The notes: a model not told the origin generated them from the sequence alone. A stretch of 64,000 bases of DNA from Wurfbainia villosa (GCA_025175895.1 CM045988.1:88385137-88449136); one strand, 5' to 3'; positions 46,630 to 57,557 are shown, counted from the stretch's first letter. Numbers and translations: made by a program.

Positions 46630-48503
46630 GTGGGTTTAGGATGTGTCAACCTTGATTGGATGGGTAGTTAACTCAATCATGATAAAGGTGACACTTTAGG
46701 ATGTTTTCAAGGTTATGGTTACCTTGGAAATAGATTTGAATCAATATCCTAAAAAGATTTTAGGGTGTGCCAATATTATTTGAGAAGCTTGATAAAATGG
46801 TTGAATTGGCACAATTAGGGTTTAGAGTGTTAGTGTGCCATTTTGGGTTGTTGGCACACTAGGGAGATTAATGATAATATGGCAAAATATATCTAATTAT
46901 ATCAAATGACAATTAATATTAAAATTTGGGTATTACTATACCTATATATTTTATATGTCATGCCTTGTTTGCCATATGCCATGTCATGACATCATGCCTA
47001 GTTCTATGATTTTATATGTCATGTTCATGTTTAGGATTAAGGTTTTAAATGTCATGTGTTTTTAGATTTCATATTATGCCATGACATCATGATTATGAGC
47101 ATGTGTTTATCTATATCATCTCTAATGCCATAATCACTCATGCATTTAAGATAATTTGATTGAAATTGATTTAAGGACAATGACATGACTTGGAGTCCCA
47201 TTTATAAGGGAATCAAGTAGGGTTGCCTTAGAAAAATGCATGAAACCCTAGATTAGGATGAACAAAACCCACATCTCACATCCAATTGACATGTATGTGT
47301 ATTTATACACCTTAGATACATGTGAGATGCTAGGATATGAGTTGAGTTCAAGGTGCATAATTTTTGCATCTAGATAAACTAAAACTCATCTTGTTTCATT
47401 TGTGGATCATTGGGAAAGCTTGTGTAGAAGTCATGTACATAGAGCCCAAGGAATATGATCCAAAATAAGGTTTTGAAAATATTTTAAAATCATTTTGAAA
47501 AACCTTGGTGAAGTCTATCTTTTGATAGCAATCACCATTGATAGAGTTGATACAAAATAGGGCCAAAACATTGAAAATTTCAATGGTTTTGAGTTTTGTA
47601 TCAAACTCACTATTTTATGGGTAAAATAATTTTCAAATATTTTTCACCCATTGTGTGTGTCATAAGTATTATACGTATGAATTTTTACGATTTTTTGAAT
47701 TACGTATAATTATTTATGAATTTCCAAAATTCATTTCTGATAGTTGAAAATCGAGATTTTCGATTATCGATCGAACGCCTGTGTGGCTGATCGATGTGTG
47801 TGGCATCGACATTACTATCGAGAGTCATCGCCAGGTCTGATTTCGGGTTAACGAGGTTTGTTTAGCCCGTGTTCAGCTATGGAAAAGGTTCCTAATCACT
47901 CCTAACCCTAGGATATGCTTTAGGAAGCATTATAAAGGGTGAAAATCCATTGGATATGGATTAGGAGCTGTGTTAGGTCAAAGTATCAAATTTAGGGTGA
48001 GTGAAAGTTCTATGTTGAACTTAGAACCTTAATTTTGATGGTTTAGAGTTTTTATTGGCTTAGGGGCTTCCCAAGGACATTGTTGGTGCAATGGTCAAGG
48101 AGGAGCAAGCCTTTAGGGGGAGGTATCCATCTTGGGATGATGGATGTGTTTTTCTCCTTGAAGAGGAGAAGTTATTGGGAGAGTATCATCAATTGGGAAA
48201 ATTGATGGGTTTTTTATACCCAATTTGGAAATTGGGAGAGTGAATAGGATTGCCTCTCTTGAGTGATATGGGACTTATCACTAGGACGATGGTAGGCATC
48301 CTAGATATTTTTAGGTCAAAAAGGGGGAGATTGTAAGATCTCATTGGGACTTGAGACATTAACCTCCTTGGAGAGATAACCTTTTTGATGTTAGTCAAAA
48401 AGGGGGAGAACATTTGGAGAGTGTTTACCAATTTGGAATAATTGGTAAGGGATTTGAGTTAGTGGTCTAACTCAAATGATTTGTTTGGTTTTTGTCAAAC
48501 ATC
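46630..48503 (+). other. Element D 3' non-coding region
   Basis: About 1.9 kb has no supported frame and no pol similarity. It contains recurring catgtcatgacatcatg-type stretches (about 46960-47110) and four gggggag purine tracts (near 48116, 48322, 48402 and 48509). The last of these abuts the LTR. Confidence 0.6.
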
Positions 48504-48517
48504 AAAAAGGGGGAGAT
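48504..48517 (+). other. Polypurine tract of element D
   Basis: AAAAAGGGGGAGAT directly precedes the 3' LTR start at 48518, as in element C. Confidence 0.8.
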
Positions 48518-50057
48518 TGTTATTACATCGCCCAGTCACGATCACCAGGTGACTCGAGTTTGACTCGAGTGATGTTTTGATGTTTCGACAAAAACATATG
48601 ACAATGTAATTGTCATGGGAAAGTCCAAGTGGAACACTTGACATTTGGTAAAGTCCAAGTCTTGAGTACTTGACATGAAAAGTCCAAGTGGGACACTTGG
48701 CAGATGAAAAGTCCAAGCATGGGTCTTGGCAATGTAAAGTCCAACATGGGTTGGCAAGGGAAGTCCAAGCATGGTCTTGGCATGAAAAGTCCAACATGGG
48801 TTGGCAAGGAAAGTCCAAGCATGGTCTTGGCATGGAAAGTCCAACATGGGTTGGCAAGGGAAAGTCCAAGCTTGAGTCTTGGCATTTGAGAAGTCCAAGG
48901 GTTTGATATTGGCAGCGTAAAGTCCAAGCGGGAGTCTTGGCAGTATAAGTCCAATGGTTGACGGTGTAAAGTCCAAGCGGAGTCTTGGCGGTGTAAGTCC
49001 AATGTGCCTTGGCGGTGTAGACACCGCTAGCATGACATAGCCGAGGGAAGCACCTGGAGGCTAGCGCGATGGATGAACAAGTCATGGATGACTTGGAGGG
49101 ATCCGAGAGGCGTGAGACTGATGGAGGTGGCTAGAAGACTTAGGTCTAGGCTAAGGGTGGTCTAGCAAGTATGGGGGCACCATACTTGGGTTAAAACCTC
49201 ATCCTTGAGGTTGGCAGTCGACTGGCATTATGGCCGGTTCGACTGCCATGAGTCGACTTGAGTTCGACTGCCGTTTAAGAGCTGGAACTGCGCCATCGCG
49301 CTCATGGAGCGACCGATCGGCGATGTCTACGCCGATCGCCAAGGGTCGATACCGATCGTACCGGTCATTGACGAGAATGCCGTGGCCGTGGGCGATCAAG
49401 CCGATTAGCGACGATCGCCAATGTTGGCAGTCGACTACCAAGAGATCCGTTGGAGTTTTTCCAGCGTGGATCGATCCGTTGTCTCACGACAACAGTGACA
49501 TCAGTCGACTGGTGACTTATGACAGTCGACTGATGGGCGGAAATCCAAGTCGCGCGGAAGGATAAAAGGAGCTCGACGGGAGGATTTTTGGCAATGGTTT
49601 CTTGAGCATCTTTGGGACGATTTGTTGCTGCAAATCAGAGTCTCCAAGACCACTCTTCAAGCAACCAAAAGCAAGCAATCCAAAGCATTTGTAAAGTGTT
49701 TTTCTTTACTTGTATTGCATTATTCTTCATTGTATTTGCTTGTTGCTTTTAGATTATTGTTGTAATCTATTGTAAGAGGTTTTTCCACCTCCGACTTGTG
49801 TCGAGAAGGAGTATTTGTGATTAGTGAGTGCGTGTGCATCACTAGAGCTCGTAGAGCTCGATCCGTGGAGTAGGAACCTTGAGGTTCCGAACCACGTTAT
49901 ATCATCGTGTTCGTGTGTGATTGTATATTTCGTTATTGCTTTCATTATCTATATTCCGCTGAGCTAACGAAATTGTAGACACGATCACGATCGAATTCCA
50001 TCGACGTACGAATTCAACGCTATTCACCCCCCCTCTAGCGGCGTCAAATCTCCAACA
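48518..50057 (+). repeat. 3' LTR of element D (1540 bp)
   Basis: It starts TGTTATTACATCGCCC and ends TCTCCAACA. It aligns with the 5' LTR, with a few unit differences in the AAGTCCAAG array (48620-49010) and a rearranged GATCG-rich stretch (49280-49420). Frames at 48495-49085 (minus) and 49199-49565 are LTR sequence. Confidence 0.92.
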
Positions 50058-50253
50058 AGCACCACAGTGGTGGTGCAATTCCAGCACCACCACTGTGGTG
50101 CTGGGATTTGAATTTCCAGCACCACGTTCGAAAATTAAGTGCGTTATTTCTGAAGGGTAAAAAGAGAATTAAGTGCACTATTTGGTAAATATGAAAGTAT
50201 GAGACGCTTTTTGGACAATTCTAAACTTCATGAGCGATGTTTATTTTAAAGAG

Positions 50254-50364
50254 TAAATATCAATTTTTAAAGATTATAAAATTTTTCGAAGTATATTCTT
50301 TTTGCCGTTAATTTTTGATTGACAAAAAATACTTTTTATAATTTATCTCGTTTTATGTCCGTGG
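50254..50364. other. Short unique spacer between foldback and hAT element
   Basis: AT-rich DNA with no recognisable feature. It ends at the hAT target duplication ccgagtca (50365-50372). Confidence 0.4.
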
Positions 50365-50639
50365 CCGAGTCACAGGGCCGGAACTCCTATGAGGCCAGTG
50401 AGGCAGCCGCCTCAGGCCCAATTTGAGAAGGGGCCCATAGAAAAAAATTGTAAATGACTTAATTATAATTCTTAAAATATTATGAGAATTTTTTATAATG
50501 TTATAAAAAAAATTAAAGTGTTCATTTAAAAAAACTTCCACCGGTTTTTATTTTTGCATAGGAAAAATATTTTAAAGGGTTTGATTGTAATTTTTAAAAT
50601 ATTATAAGAGTTTTTATAATATTACTAAATAAAGCACAA

Positions 50640-51754
50640 CAATTTAATTCCTAATTTAATTCTTCCCCTATGCTTTTCCGCCGCCCACTTTAGCCGCCGC
50701 CCTCTTTAGGTTTTCTTTCTCCCAATTTCTAAGTTCTAACCCTAAATTTTTTCTCAAATTCTAATTCATCTCCCTACCAATCCTTTGTCGCCATCGTCAT
50801 CACCGTTGTCATCACTGTTTATCGTTCATCGTCGCATTGTGATTGCTAGTGTTGTAGTCATCTCGCATTGCATTAAAATTGATCATTGAGGATTTGAGGT
50901 GGAGGTATTTTTCTTAATTTATTTTCAGAATCATCTTGAATGATATTTTATTTTTTGAAAAAAAATATGACTTTGTTAGTTCACTAGTTGTTACTTATTA
51001 GTTTTGTTATTCTTTAGATGAAAATTTACATTGGTAATAGAGAGAATCAATAATTTTAATCCTAATTTTTGAGAATATATTTTACATTTAAATAATTCAA
51101 TTGGTTGATAATATAATCGATTTTCTTAATCCTTTTTAAATTCAACTTTCTCAAACAGAATGCTCCATTCATATCATCCTTTCATTGATAAATAAATTCC
51201 TTTGATGATCAAACTTAACTTGTAGAGTTTGTAGAACATTGGAGGGATTTTTTTACCAAGAATGCTCCTAAACTGAATTATTGAGCATATGATACACCTT
51301 TTTTACAAACCATCAAATTAATAAAAAAAATTAAGCTCTTGTTGAAATGGTCAAAATTAACCATTGAATAATGGTTATTTTTTATTTTAGTCCATGTTCA
51401 ATGTTTAATTTTTATTTTAACTATTGTAAAATATAAATAAATAGTTACATTCATGAAAAAAATTATTAGAGGATTTTTTTTTAATAGTGGAGAGATACCA
51501 GATGAATAAATTTTTTATTTTTGATATTATCATACAAAAAAACTTCTTGGTCAAGTCAATTTGTATTTTATAATAAAAATGATATTTTATTATCATTTTA
51601 ATTTAATTATTGCTCTTTAGATGAATTCACAGACACACTATTTTTTTTAAAAAAAATTATATAGACTGTTTGTAATTTAATTAATTTCATTATGACATTG
51701 CAACTTATATATTCATTTTTAATAATTTGTAGGTGTAATAGAAGAACATTTAAA
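50640..51754 (+). other. hAT 5' leader with probable 5' UTR intron
   Basis: A C/T-rich leader (50650-50900) ends near gaggatttgaggtggaggt. AT-rich DNA follows and ends tttgtag at about 51732, a good plant 3' splice site, 20 bp before the first in-frame ATG at 51755. Inference: a leader intron of roughly 0.8 kb. No coding similarity lies in this stretch. Confidence 0.45.
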
Positions 51755-51793
51755 ATGTTTCCTAAATATTTGTCTGGAGCTTAAAAGAGAAAA

Positions 51794-54229
51794 ATGAAAC
51801 AAAGGGAAGATGCATTAATTCAAAGTCAAACCGGTGATATTAACAAATATTTTAGAAGAAATAACAGATCAGAAAGAGAGGAATTAAGAGATAATTTGAT
51901 GATTGAAGAACAAAGTCACTGTGAAGATGAAGAATTGAATGAGACTGCTAATTTGACCGAGTCGAATAAGAACTTAGAAGAAGACTCTCATCATGAAAAA
52001 TTAAATTTGACTCTGAATTTGGAGGATCCTGGAAATTGGAATAACATTTGTCAAAAGCTCAGAGACTACTTAGTAGAAATGGGCCCAAAAAGAGTGGATG
52101 ATATTTTGTTTCCTAAAGATAGTAACAACAGACATTTTGATTCATCGCATTATACACGGGTAATGACTAATGGACAAACATTGGATAGAAGATGGCTTGT
52201 GTATTCTATTTCATTAGATAGAATATTTTGCTTCTGTTGCAAGTTGTTCAAGACTGAACAAATGATGAGTAGAATGGGGAATTTGGGTAATGATGGATAC
52301 AAAGACTGGCGTAATATGCATAGAAGTCTTAGACATCATGAAGCTAGTAGAGACCATATGGATTGCATGATTGCTTGGGTTGAATTAGAAAAGAGGCTAA
52401 AAAAAAATCAAATAATTGATAACAGTATGCAACTTCAAATCAACAAAGAAAGGCAACATTGGAGGCAAGTGTTAACAAGAATAATCTCCATTGTGAAAAC
52501 ACTTGCCAAAAATAATTTGGCCTTTCGAGGAGATGATGAGAAACTTTATGTCAAGAACAATGGATTATTTTTGCAAATGATAGAAATGGTTGCTGAGTTT
52601 GATCCAGTGATGGAGGAGCATGTTCGACGTTGTGAAGCAAAAGAATCTCAGTATACATATTTTAGTCCCAAAATTCAGAATGAATGGATAGAGACTTTGG
52701 CAAACGAAGTGAAAAGGACAATTATTGCAAAAGTTAAACATGCAAAATATTTTTCAGTAATACTTGATTGTACTCCAGATGCAAGTCATCAAGAACAAAT
52801 GTCGCTAGTGTTACGATGCTTGGATGATTCAACAAACACACCAAAAATAGAAGAATATTGGGTTGAATTTTTGAAGGTGGATGACACATCAGGTCTTGGG
52901 TTATCAAGTGAACTTTTGAATGCATTAACTAGAGTTGGGCTTGATATTGATGACATAAGAGGACAGGGGTATGACAATGGGTCTAACATGAGTGGAAGAC
53001 ACAAAGGTGTACAAAAAAGATTACTTGAAATAAATCCTAGAGCTTTTTACACGCCATGTGATTCTCACAGTCTTAATTTGGCTTTAGTTGATATGGTGGA
53101 ATGTTTTCCTAAAGCTAAGTCTTTTTTTGGAGTGGTGCAACGCATCTACACATTGTTTTCTTCCTCTACAAAGAGATGGAAAATTTTTAAAGATAAGGTG
53201 TCTGGTTTGACCGTTAAGTCATTGTCACATACCCGTTGGGAAAGCCATGTTGAAAGCGTAAAAGCTATAAAAGAACAAATTGTACATATAAGAGATGCTT
53301 TACTTGACCTGGCAGAAGTTGCTGAAGATTCTAAAACAAAGAGTGATGCTGAGACCTTAGCACTATATGATATTGAGAGTTTTGAGTTCTTGCTTGGAAT
53401 GGTAATCTGGTATAACTTGTTACGAGCAATAAATACTGTGAGTAAGTTTATTCAATCTGAAGATATGGATATAGATATTGCGATCAATCTCTTACAAGGA
53501 CTTGATCAATTCCTTGATAAGTTTAGAGAAGAGGGGTTTGCTAGTGCCATGAATGAAGCTATACAAATGGCAAGTGAAATGAGGATTGAACCTAAATTTC
53601 GAGAAAAATGCAACATTCGAAGAAAGAAACAATTTGATGAAAGTGACAATGATGATGTGACACAATCAGGTGAAGAATCTTTTAGAGTTGAATATTTTCT
53701 ATTTATAATTGATCAAGCTCGATCTTCTCTCCAAATTCGGTTTGAACAATTTAAGCAATATCAAGAGATTTTTGGGTTTTTATTAAATTTGGAGAAGCTA
53801 AAGAGTGAGCATTCAAGCAGCTTGATGAAGTCTTGTATGAATCTTCAACAATTTTTAAGTCATGATGGACGTTCAGACATTGATGGTGATGAGTTGTGTT
53901 CGGAGTTGATGGTTGTGAGATTCTATTTAACAAATGAAAAAAGAGCAATTGATATGGTTCAATGTCTGGCAAAATTGAATGGTTTATTTCCAAATACTTA
54001 CATTGCCTATAAAATTTTATTGACCATACCAGTAACAGTTGCATCGGCAGAAAGAAGTTTCTCGAAGTTGAAGTTAATCAAGAATTATCTTCGATCAACA
54101 ATGTCACAGGATAGACTAAATGGACTAGCAATGTTGTCAATTGAAAAAGAAATGGTTCAACAGTTGGATTATACAGATTTGATAAATATTTTTGCCTCTA
54201 AAACAGCTAGACGAGTAGTGTTTATGTAA
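51794..54229 (+). CDS. hAT transposase, ZMYM1/TTF-zinc-finger type (811 aa)
   Basis: This is a DNA transposase that binds the terminal repeats and moves the element by cut and paste. Domains by residue: N-terminal basic/acidic tail with DINKYF; a TTF-type zinc finger (about 135-200: FCFCCKLF, then HRSLRHHEASRDH); a DUF4371-like RNase H-fold core with VILDCTPDASHQEQM (about 320) and GYDNGSNMSG (about 395), which carry the expected catalytic aspartates; PCDSHSLNLAL and the SHTRWESH block; and the C-terminal hAT dimerisation domain (about 735-790: LLTIPVTVASAERSFSKLKL). The frame has no stop over 811 codons. Oddity: an upstream in-frame ATG at 51755 (MFPKYLSGA) hits TAA at 51782, where relatives read on, so translation would have to begin at 51794. 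Confidence 0.93.
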   Translation: MKQREDALIQSQTGDINKYFRRNNRSEREELRDNLMIEEQSHCEDEELNETANLTESNKNLEEDSHHEKLNLTLNLEDPGNWNNICQKLRDYLVEMGPKRVDDILFPKDSNNRHFDSSHYTRVMTNGQTLDRRWLVYSISLDRIFCFCCKLFKTEQMMSRMGNLGNDGYKDWRNMHRSLRHHEASRDHMDCMIAWVELEKRLKKNQIIDNSMQLQINKERQHWRQVLTRIISIVKTLAKNNLAFRGDDEKLYVKNNGLFLQMIEMVAEFDPVMEEHVRRCEAKESQYTYFSPKIQNEWIETLANEVKRTIIAKVKHAKYFSVILDCTPDASHQEQMSLVLRCLDDSTNTPKIEEYWVEFLKVDDTSGLGLSSELLNALTRVGLDIDDIRGQGYDNGSNMSGRHKGVQKRLLEINPRAFYTPCDSHSLNLALVDMVECFPKAKSFFGVVQRIYTLFSSSTKRWKIFKDKVSGLTVKSLSHTRWESHVESVKAIKEQIVHIRDALLDLAEVAEDSKTKSDAETLALYDIESFEFLLGMVIWYNLLRAINTVSKFIQSEDMDIDIAINLLQGLDQFLDKFREEGFASAMNEAIQMASEMRIEPKFREKCNIRRKKQFDESDNDDVTQSGEESFRVEYFLFIIDQARSSLQIRFEQFKQYQEIFGFLLNLEKLKSEHSSSLMKSCMNLQQFLSHDGRSDIDGDELCSELMVVRFYLTNEKRAIDMVQCLAKLNGLFPNTYIAYKILLTIPVTVASAERSFSKLKLIKNYLRSTMSQDRLNGLAMLSIEKEMVQQLDYTDLINIFASKTARRVVFM

Positions 54230-54400
54230 TTATTTCAAGTATTTATTAACTTTTTATTGGTGAAATATACTATTTCTGATTTATTTATGTGTTTAGTATA
54301 TTTGCTATTTGCAAACTGAATTTTACAGTAATTTATTGTAATAAAAGGGCATATTTTTTAGTATTCGCTTCAGGCCCCATTTAATACAGGTACGGCTCTG
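54230..54400 (+). other. hAT 3' untranslated end and right terminal repeat
   Basis: AT-rich sequence lies after the transposase stop and contains aataaaagg-like polyadenylation context near 54340. It ends in the right inverted repeat CAGGTACGGCTCTG (54387-54400). Confidence 0.6.
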
Positions 54401-54657
54401 CCGAGTCATATATAATTTTGCTCCGAGGAGGTAGGTGAGAGGCTGATAAATTAGATAATATTTTTTTTGCTTGTAAAATGAAATTGTTAATTAATTATTA
54501 AAATTTCTAGCTCAATGTGAATCAGTGCCAAACTGTATTATTAAAAGTGACCCTTGCTGGAACAAACTTTAAGAACATCCGATGGAGGAGGTTCACGAGT
54601 AGCGTAGCTAAAATCAACAAAATAAATTAAAAAATGTATATATTAGAATAAAATAAA

Positions 54658-54729
54658 AGGGCCCAACCGGGATCGAACCGGTGACCTATTGATCTGCAGT
54701 CAATTGCTCTACCACTGAGCTATGGACCC
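54658..54729 (-). tRNA. tRNA-Cys (anticodon GCA)
   Basis: The minus strand folds into a standard cloverleaf of 72 nt including the discriminator. Acceptor GGGTCCA pairs with TGGGCCC; the D arm is GCTC...GAGC; the anticodon stem ATTGA/TCAAT carries loop CTGCAGA with GCA; the T arm ACCGG/CCGGT has loop TTCGATC. The discriminator base is U, the expected identity base for cysteine. Internal A box (TAGCTCAGTGGTAGAGC) and B box (GGTTCGATCC) are intact for RNA polymerase III. The discriminator and next bases form TTTT, a Pol III stop. It resembles nuclear plant tRNA-Cys and shows no intron. It delivers cysteine at UGC/UGU codons in cytosolic translation. Confidence 0.96.
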
Positions 54730-55430
54730 ATGTTGCTTTTGTGAAATATATTAATTATATAGCCATGTGGTTTTTTAAAATATAATTATTATTATTTTAA
54801 GTTATAGTTGAAGTCAACTCTCGTTTATCATCAAGAAATAGGCGCGAGTGAATTTAACGCACAACATTAAAAACAAAAAAGAAACAAAAAATTTGCAGCG
54901 TTTACCACTCAGAATTTATAAACATATTTGTTTGAAACACTAATTTAATAGTTAGCCACAAAATAAGTTCTCTTATTCTTGGAAAAATTGAAAATTTTAA
55001 CAGCTAAGTTGAACTAAATTTTATGTTGTTTACATTTATTTAATAAAATTAATCAAGTTAAGTCAAATCAAATCTGTAATAAATTAAATTGTTAAAATGG
55101 TCGTCTTATTTTATTTTTTAAAAAACTAAATTCAAATTAAAAAAAAAATAGTGGTCTCTTAGTTGCTCCTATCAAAAATAAATAAATCGGAAGAATATTA
55201 ATATAGACTAACTCAACATTCTAAAAGACCGATCTTAAAAAAAATCTATAAAATATCGTAAAAAGGAATGGATTTAAAAGTTTTTAAAAACATATATATG
55301 TGTTTTACTATTACATCATAATTCGATCTGTATGTATAAAAAAATATCATAATAACTTTTTTTTTTCTCTCCACTTTTTCCTTCGCAATTTAAACATTGC
55401 GAAAAGACTAATGCATGTTCCATGAGGAAC
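54730..55430. other. AT-rich intergenic DNA beside the tRNA gene
   Basis: No coding region, repeat boundary or RNA gene was recognised on either strand. Runs of A and T dominate (for example 55130-55150, 55345-55370). Confidence 0.4.
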
Positions 55431-55479
55431 GAGTCTTGCTATGAGAAGCGAGGGTGATCAGTGATACCGGACGAAGTTA

Positions 55480-56150
55480 ACATATGATTAAAGGATAATA
55501 TATTTAGGACTGCATCTCGATTATATTATATTCCGTCTTGATAGTATGACATTTCAAATATATCATATCTCAGTAAGTTACGTGATATGGTGTTTCATCC
55601 AAATCAAAATGTCCAACGAAACATCCTTTATCAGGCCCACCTGACAAGAAGATATATGCTCATGTTTATCTCAGGGAAGCCGGTTCGCTGTATTAATGGA
55701 GCTTTATGAAGGTGATGCTCTTTATTATCGCTAAAGACGACATACCATTCCTTCACCGTACCATACCATCCACATTCTCTGTACCACTTCGTATGGATAT
55801 CTCCGCTTATATAAGGACAATTAGAGAAGGAAAAGAGATTCAGAGCATCTTCTAAACTACTCCCTTGCTTTCCTTATTTCTCCTCTGCACACTGATTCCT
55901 GCCTTAAGCGTCGAAAGGGTCTTGCCGAGATCTCTCTCGACGTCTTTAACTGCTTTTTCTCCTGCAGAACTCACTTCGATCGGGCGCGATGTGTCATTCG
56001 GCGAACGTCGGAGACAACCAATTCTCTATTTCGGTGCTCCCGCCGCATCATCCATTCCTCCGTCCGAATCATCGGTCCTTCACCGTTTCGCTACTAGACA
56101 CCTCAATATCTCGATCTCAACCACAACAATCAGAATTCTAAAATTGTTTA
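55480..56150 (+). repeat. Probable remnant LTR of a Ty3/gypsy element, with TATA box
   Basis: The block has promoter form: TTATATAAGGAC at about 55806-55817, then a purine-rich leader, then aagcgtcgaaagggtcttgc (55908-55927) and a C/G-rich stretch. In monocot Tat/Ogre-type LTRs a similar order (TATA, then gcgtcggagggtcttgccgg) marks R/U5. The match is from memory of family style, not alignment. No internal region was found, and the right side fades into AT-rich DNA. A 50-codon ATG frame (55989-56141) is too short and unsupported to call a gene. A host promoter with a short first exon is the alternative. Confidence 0.4.
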
Positions 56151-57557
56151 TTTCAGTTTATCATCTAATAAAATCGAAATCGAATCACTTATCAATAATT
56201 TTTATTCCTCATATTTTGATTTCAATTCTAAAATCGACATTTATAATTCATCATCTATTAAAATCAGAATCAAATCGTTTATTAATGGGTTTGATTTCGA
56301 TTCGAACCGTTTAAAATATAATTTTAAATTATTTAATTTTAGTTCTACTTAACTATATTGATTTTCAATCTATTAATTTGATTGACTTATTTAATTTAAA
56401 TGGTGTTGTATTTAAATTATATTTACAATTAAATTTTGTACATGACGATTTATTTTATTTTATATAACTTTTTAAATCGAATATTTATGATAAAAAAATT
56501 CTCATCAAAATATATTTTATTAAAAAATATATATATATTATCATTCTTATAATTCTAATAAGCTACCTATTATATTCTTTGATTTTACAATAAAAAATTT
56601 GAAACTTAATTTTTATAAATTAAGTTGCATATATATAATTTTGGAGAATAAATGAATTAAAATTTTCATATAAATCCATTATCTTAACTTAATATGAAAT
56701 ATTGTAGATAACCATTGATTGATGTATCTTCCATTATAATATCATATGTCTTTATTATTTTTTTTATTATCTATTTAAGATATGTTCTATATCAATCATC
56801 CAAATAAATTTACGCTTAAATGATTTTGAAGTCATATATAATTTTATATCATCCAAAATATTTTATACAAAATCTTTATTCAATCACTATAATTGAGACA
56901 GAAGGAAATTATTTAAGAATTTATGATAATATAGGAAATTATTTACATTTTTTTCATTATTTAAGAATTGAAAAATCTTTCAAAAATGAATATATACTAA
57001 ATTCAAAAAAAAAATGTTAAAATATAAATCAATTTTATATATAAAATTTGAATCTTTTATTTTATTTTGCCTTTAAATTAATAGGTGTCTTATTTTGCTC
57101 ATTTAAAATAAATTTCTAATATTTATAGATTGAAAAATTTATTTAGTAAAATTATCAAATATTATACTGAATTCAATATATATATTAAATATTAATTTTC
57201 TAATACAATTTATTTATTTATTACAATATCATAATCATTTATTTATAAATTTTCAATGCAAAAGATTAAATAAATAATATAATTTACATTTATGATAAAA
57301 AATAATAATAATAACAAAATAAATATCAAAAAATTCAAAAAATAATTGTATCATTTTATTTCATTAGATAAATTATATTTTTTTAGAATTTATTATTTTT
57401 TATATTCTTATACTGCATTTATAATATTAATATTTTTTTAGTAAAAATAATAAAGATATAGGTGCGATTAATTCGACGGCTCGAAAAACTGAATCCAGGC
57501 TCTACTTCAAAAGATGGATTATGGATGGAAAAAAAATTCTCACAGAAAAGGAGAGAG
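56151..57557. other. Very AT-rich stretch, no gene
   Basis: Long runs of A/T with tatatata tracts (56527-56540) and many short stops in all frames. The small frame at 56820-57020 has no recognisable similarity. It may be scaffold-attachment-like DNA or decayed transposon. Neither is shown. Confidence 0.4.

Larger units (their letters stand above)
43273..50057 (+). mobile_element. Element D: gag-only SIRE-related LTR retrotransposon (6785 bp)
   Basis: LTRs at 43273-44838 and 48518-50057 flank a 3.68-kb internal region. The target duplication agcac is perfect at 43268-43272 and 50058-50062. The internal region encodes a Gag related to element E but no protease, integrase, reverse transcriptase or RNase H. 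46630-48503 is non-coding. The primer site and polypurine tract are intact. Inference: a non-autonomous element mobilised by a SIRE relative. The two LTRs are very similar by eye, so it is recent. Confidence 0.93.
43029..50253. mobile_element. Foldback/MITE-like element, interrupted by element D
   Basis: Left arm 43029-43272 and right arm 50063-50253 are inverted complements. For example gcgtcacatactttcatatt (43073) pairs with aatatgaaagtatgagacgc (50188). The centre holds nested perfect hairpins such as CCAGCACCAC-T-GTGGTGCTGG (about 43177-43197). Without D the unit is roughly 435 bp. No transposase is present. The outer target duplication was not identified, so the superfamily is unknown. 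D inserted at an agcac in the centre. Confidence 0.75.
50373..54400 (+). mobile_element. Structurally complete hAT transposon (4028 bp)
   Basis: Its ends are short imperfect inverted repeats: left CAGGGCCGGAACTC, right complement CAGAGCCGTACCTG. The 8-bp target duplication ccgagtca is perfect at 50365-50372 and 54401-54408, the hallmark of hAT elements. It encodes one long transposase. A GC-rich 5' leader (50660-50900) and AT-rich DNA precede the frame. It is the youngest-looking class II element in the window. Confidence 0.95.

Noticed and set aside
51794..54229. Domesticated host gene of ZMYM1/hAT origin
   Set aside because: Terminal inverted repeats and a perfect 8-bp target duplication flank it, so it is a transposon copy rather than an exapted gene.
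55865..56314. 149-codon frame with a hydrophobic N-terminus resembling a signal peptide
   Set aside because: It begins at TTG, not ATG. The apparent signal peptide is a T/C-rich leader. The tail is AT-rich noise.
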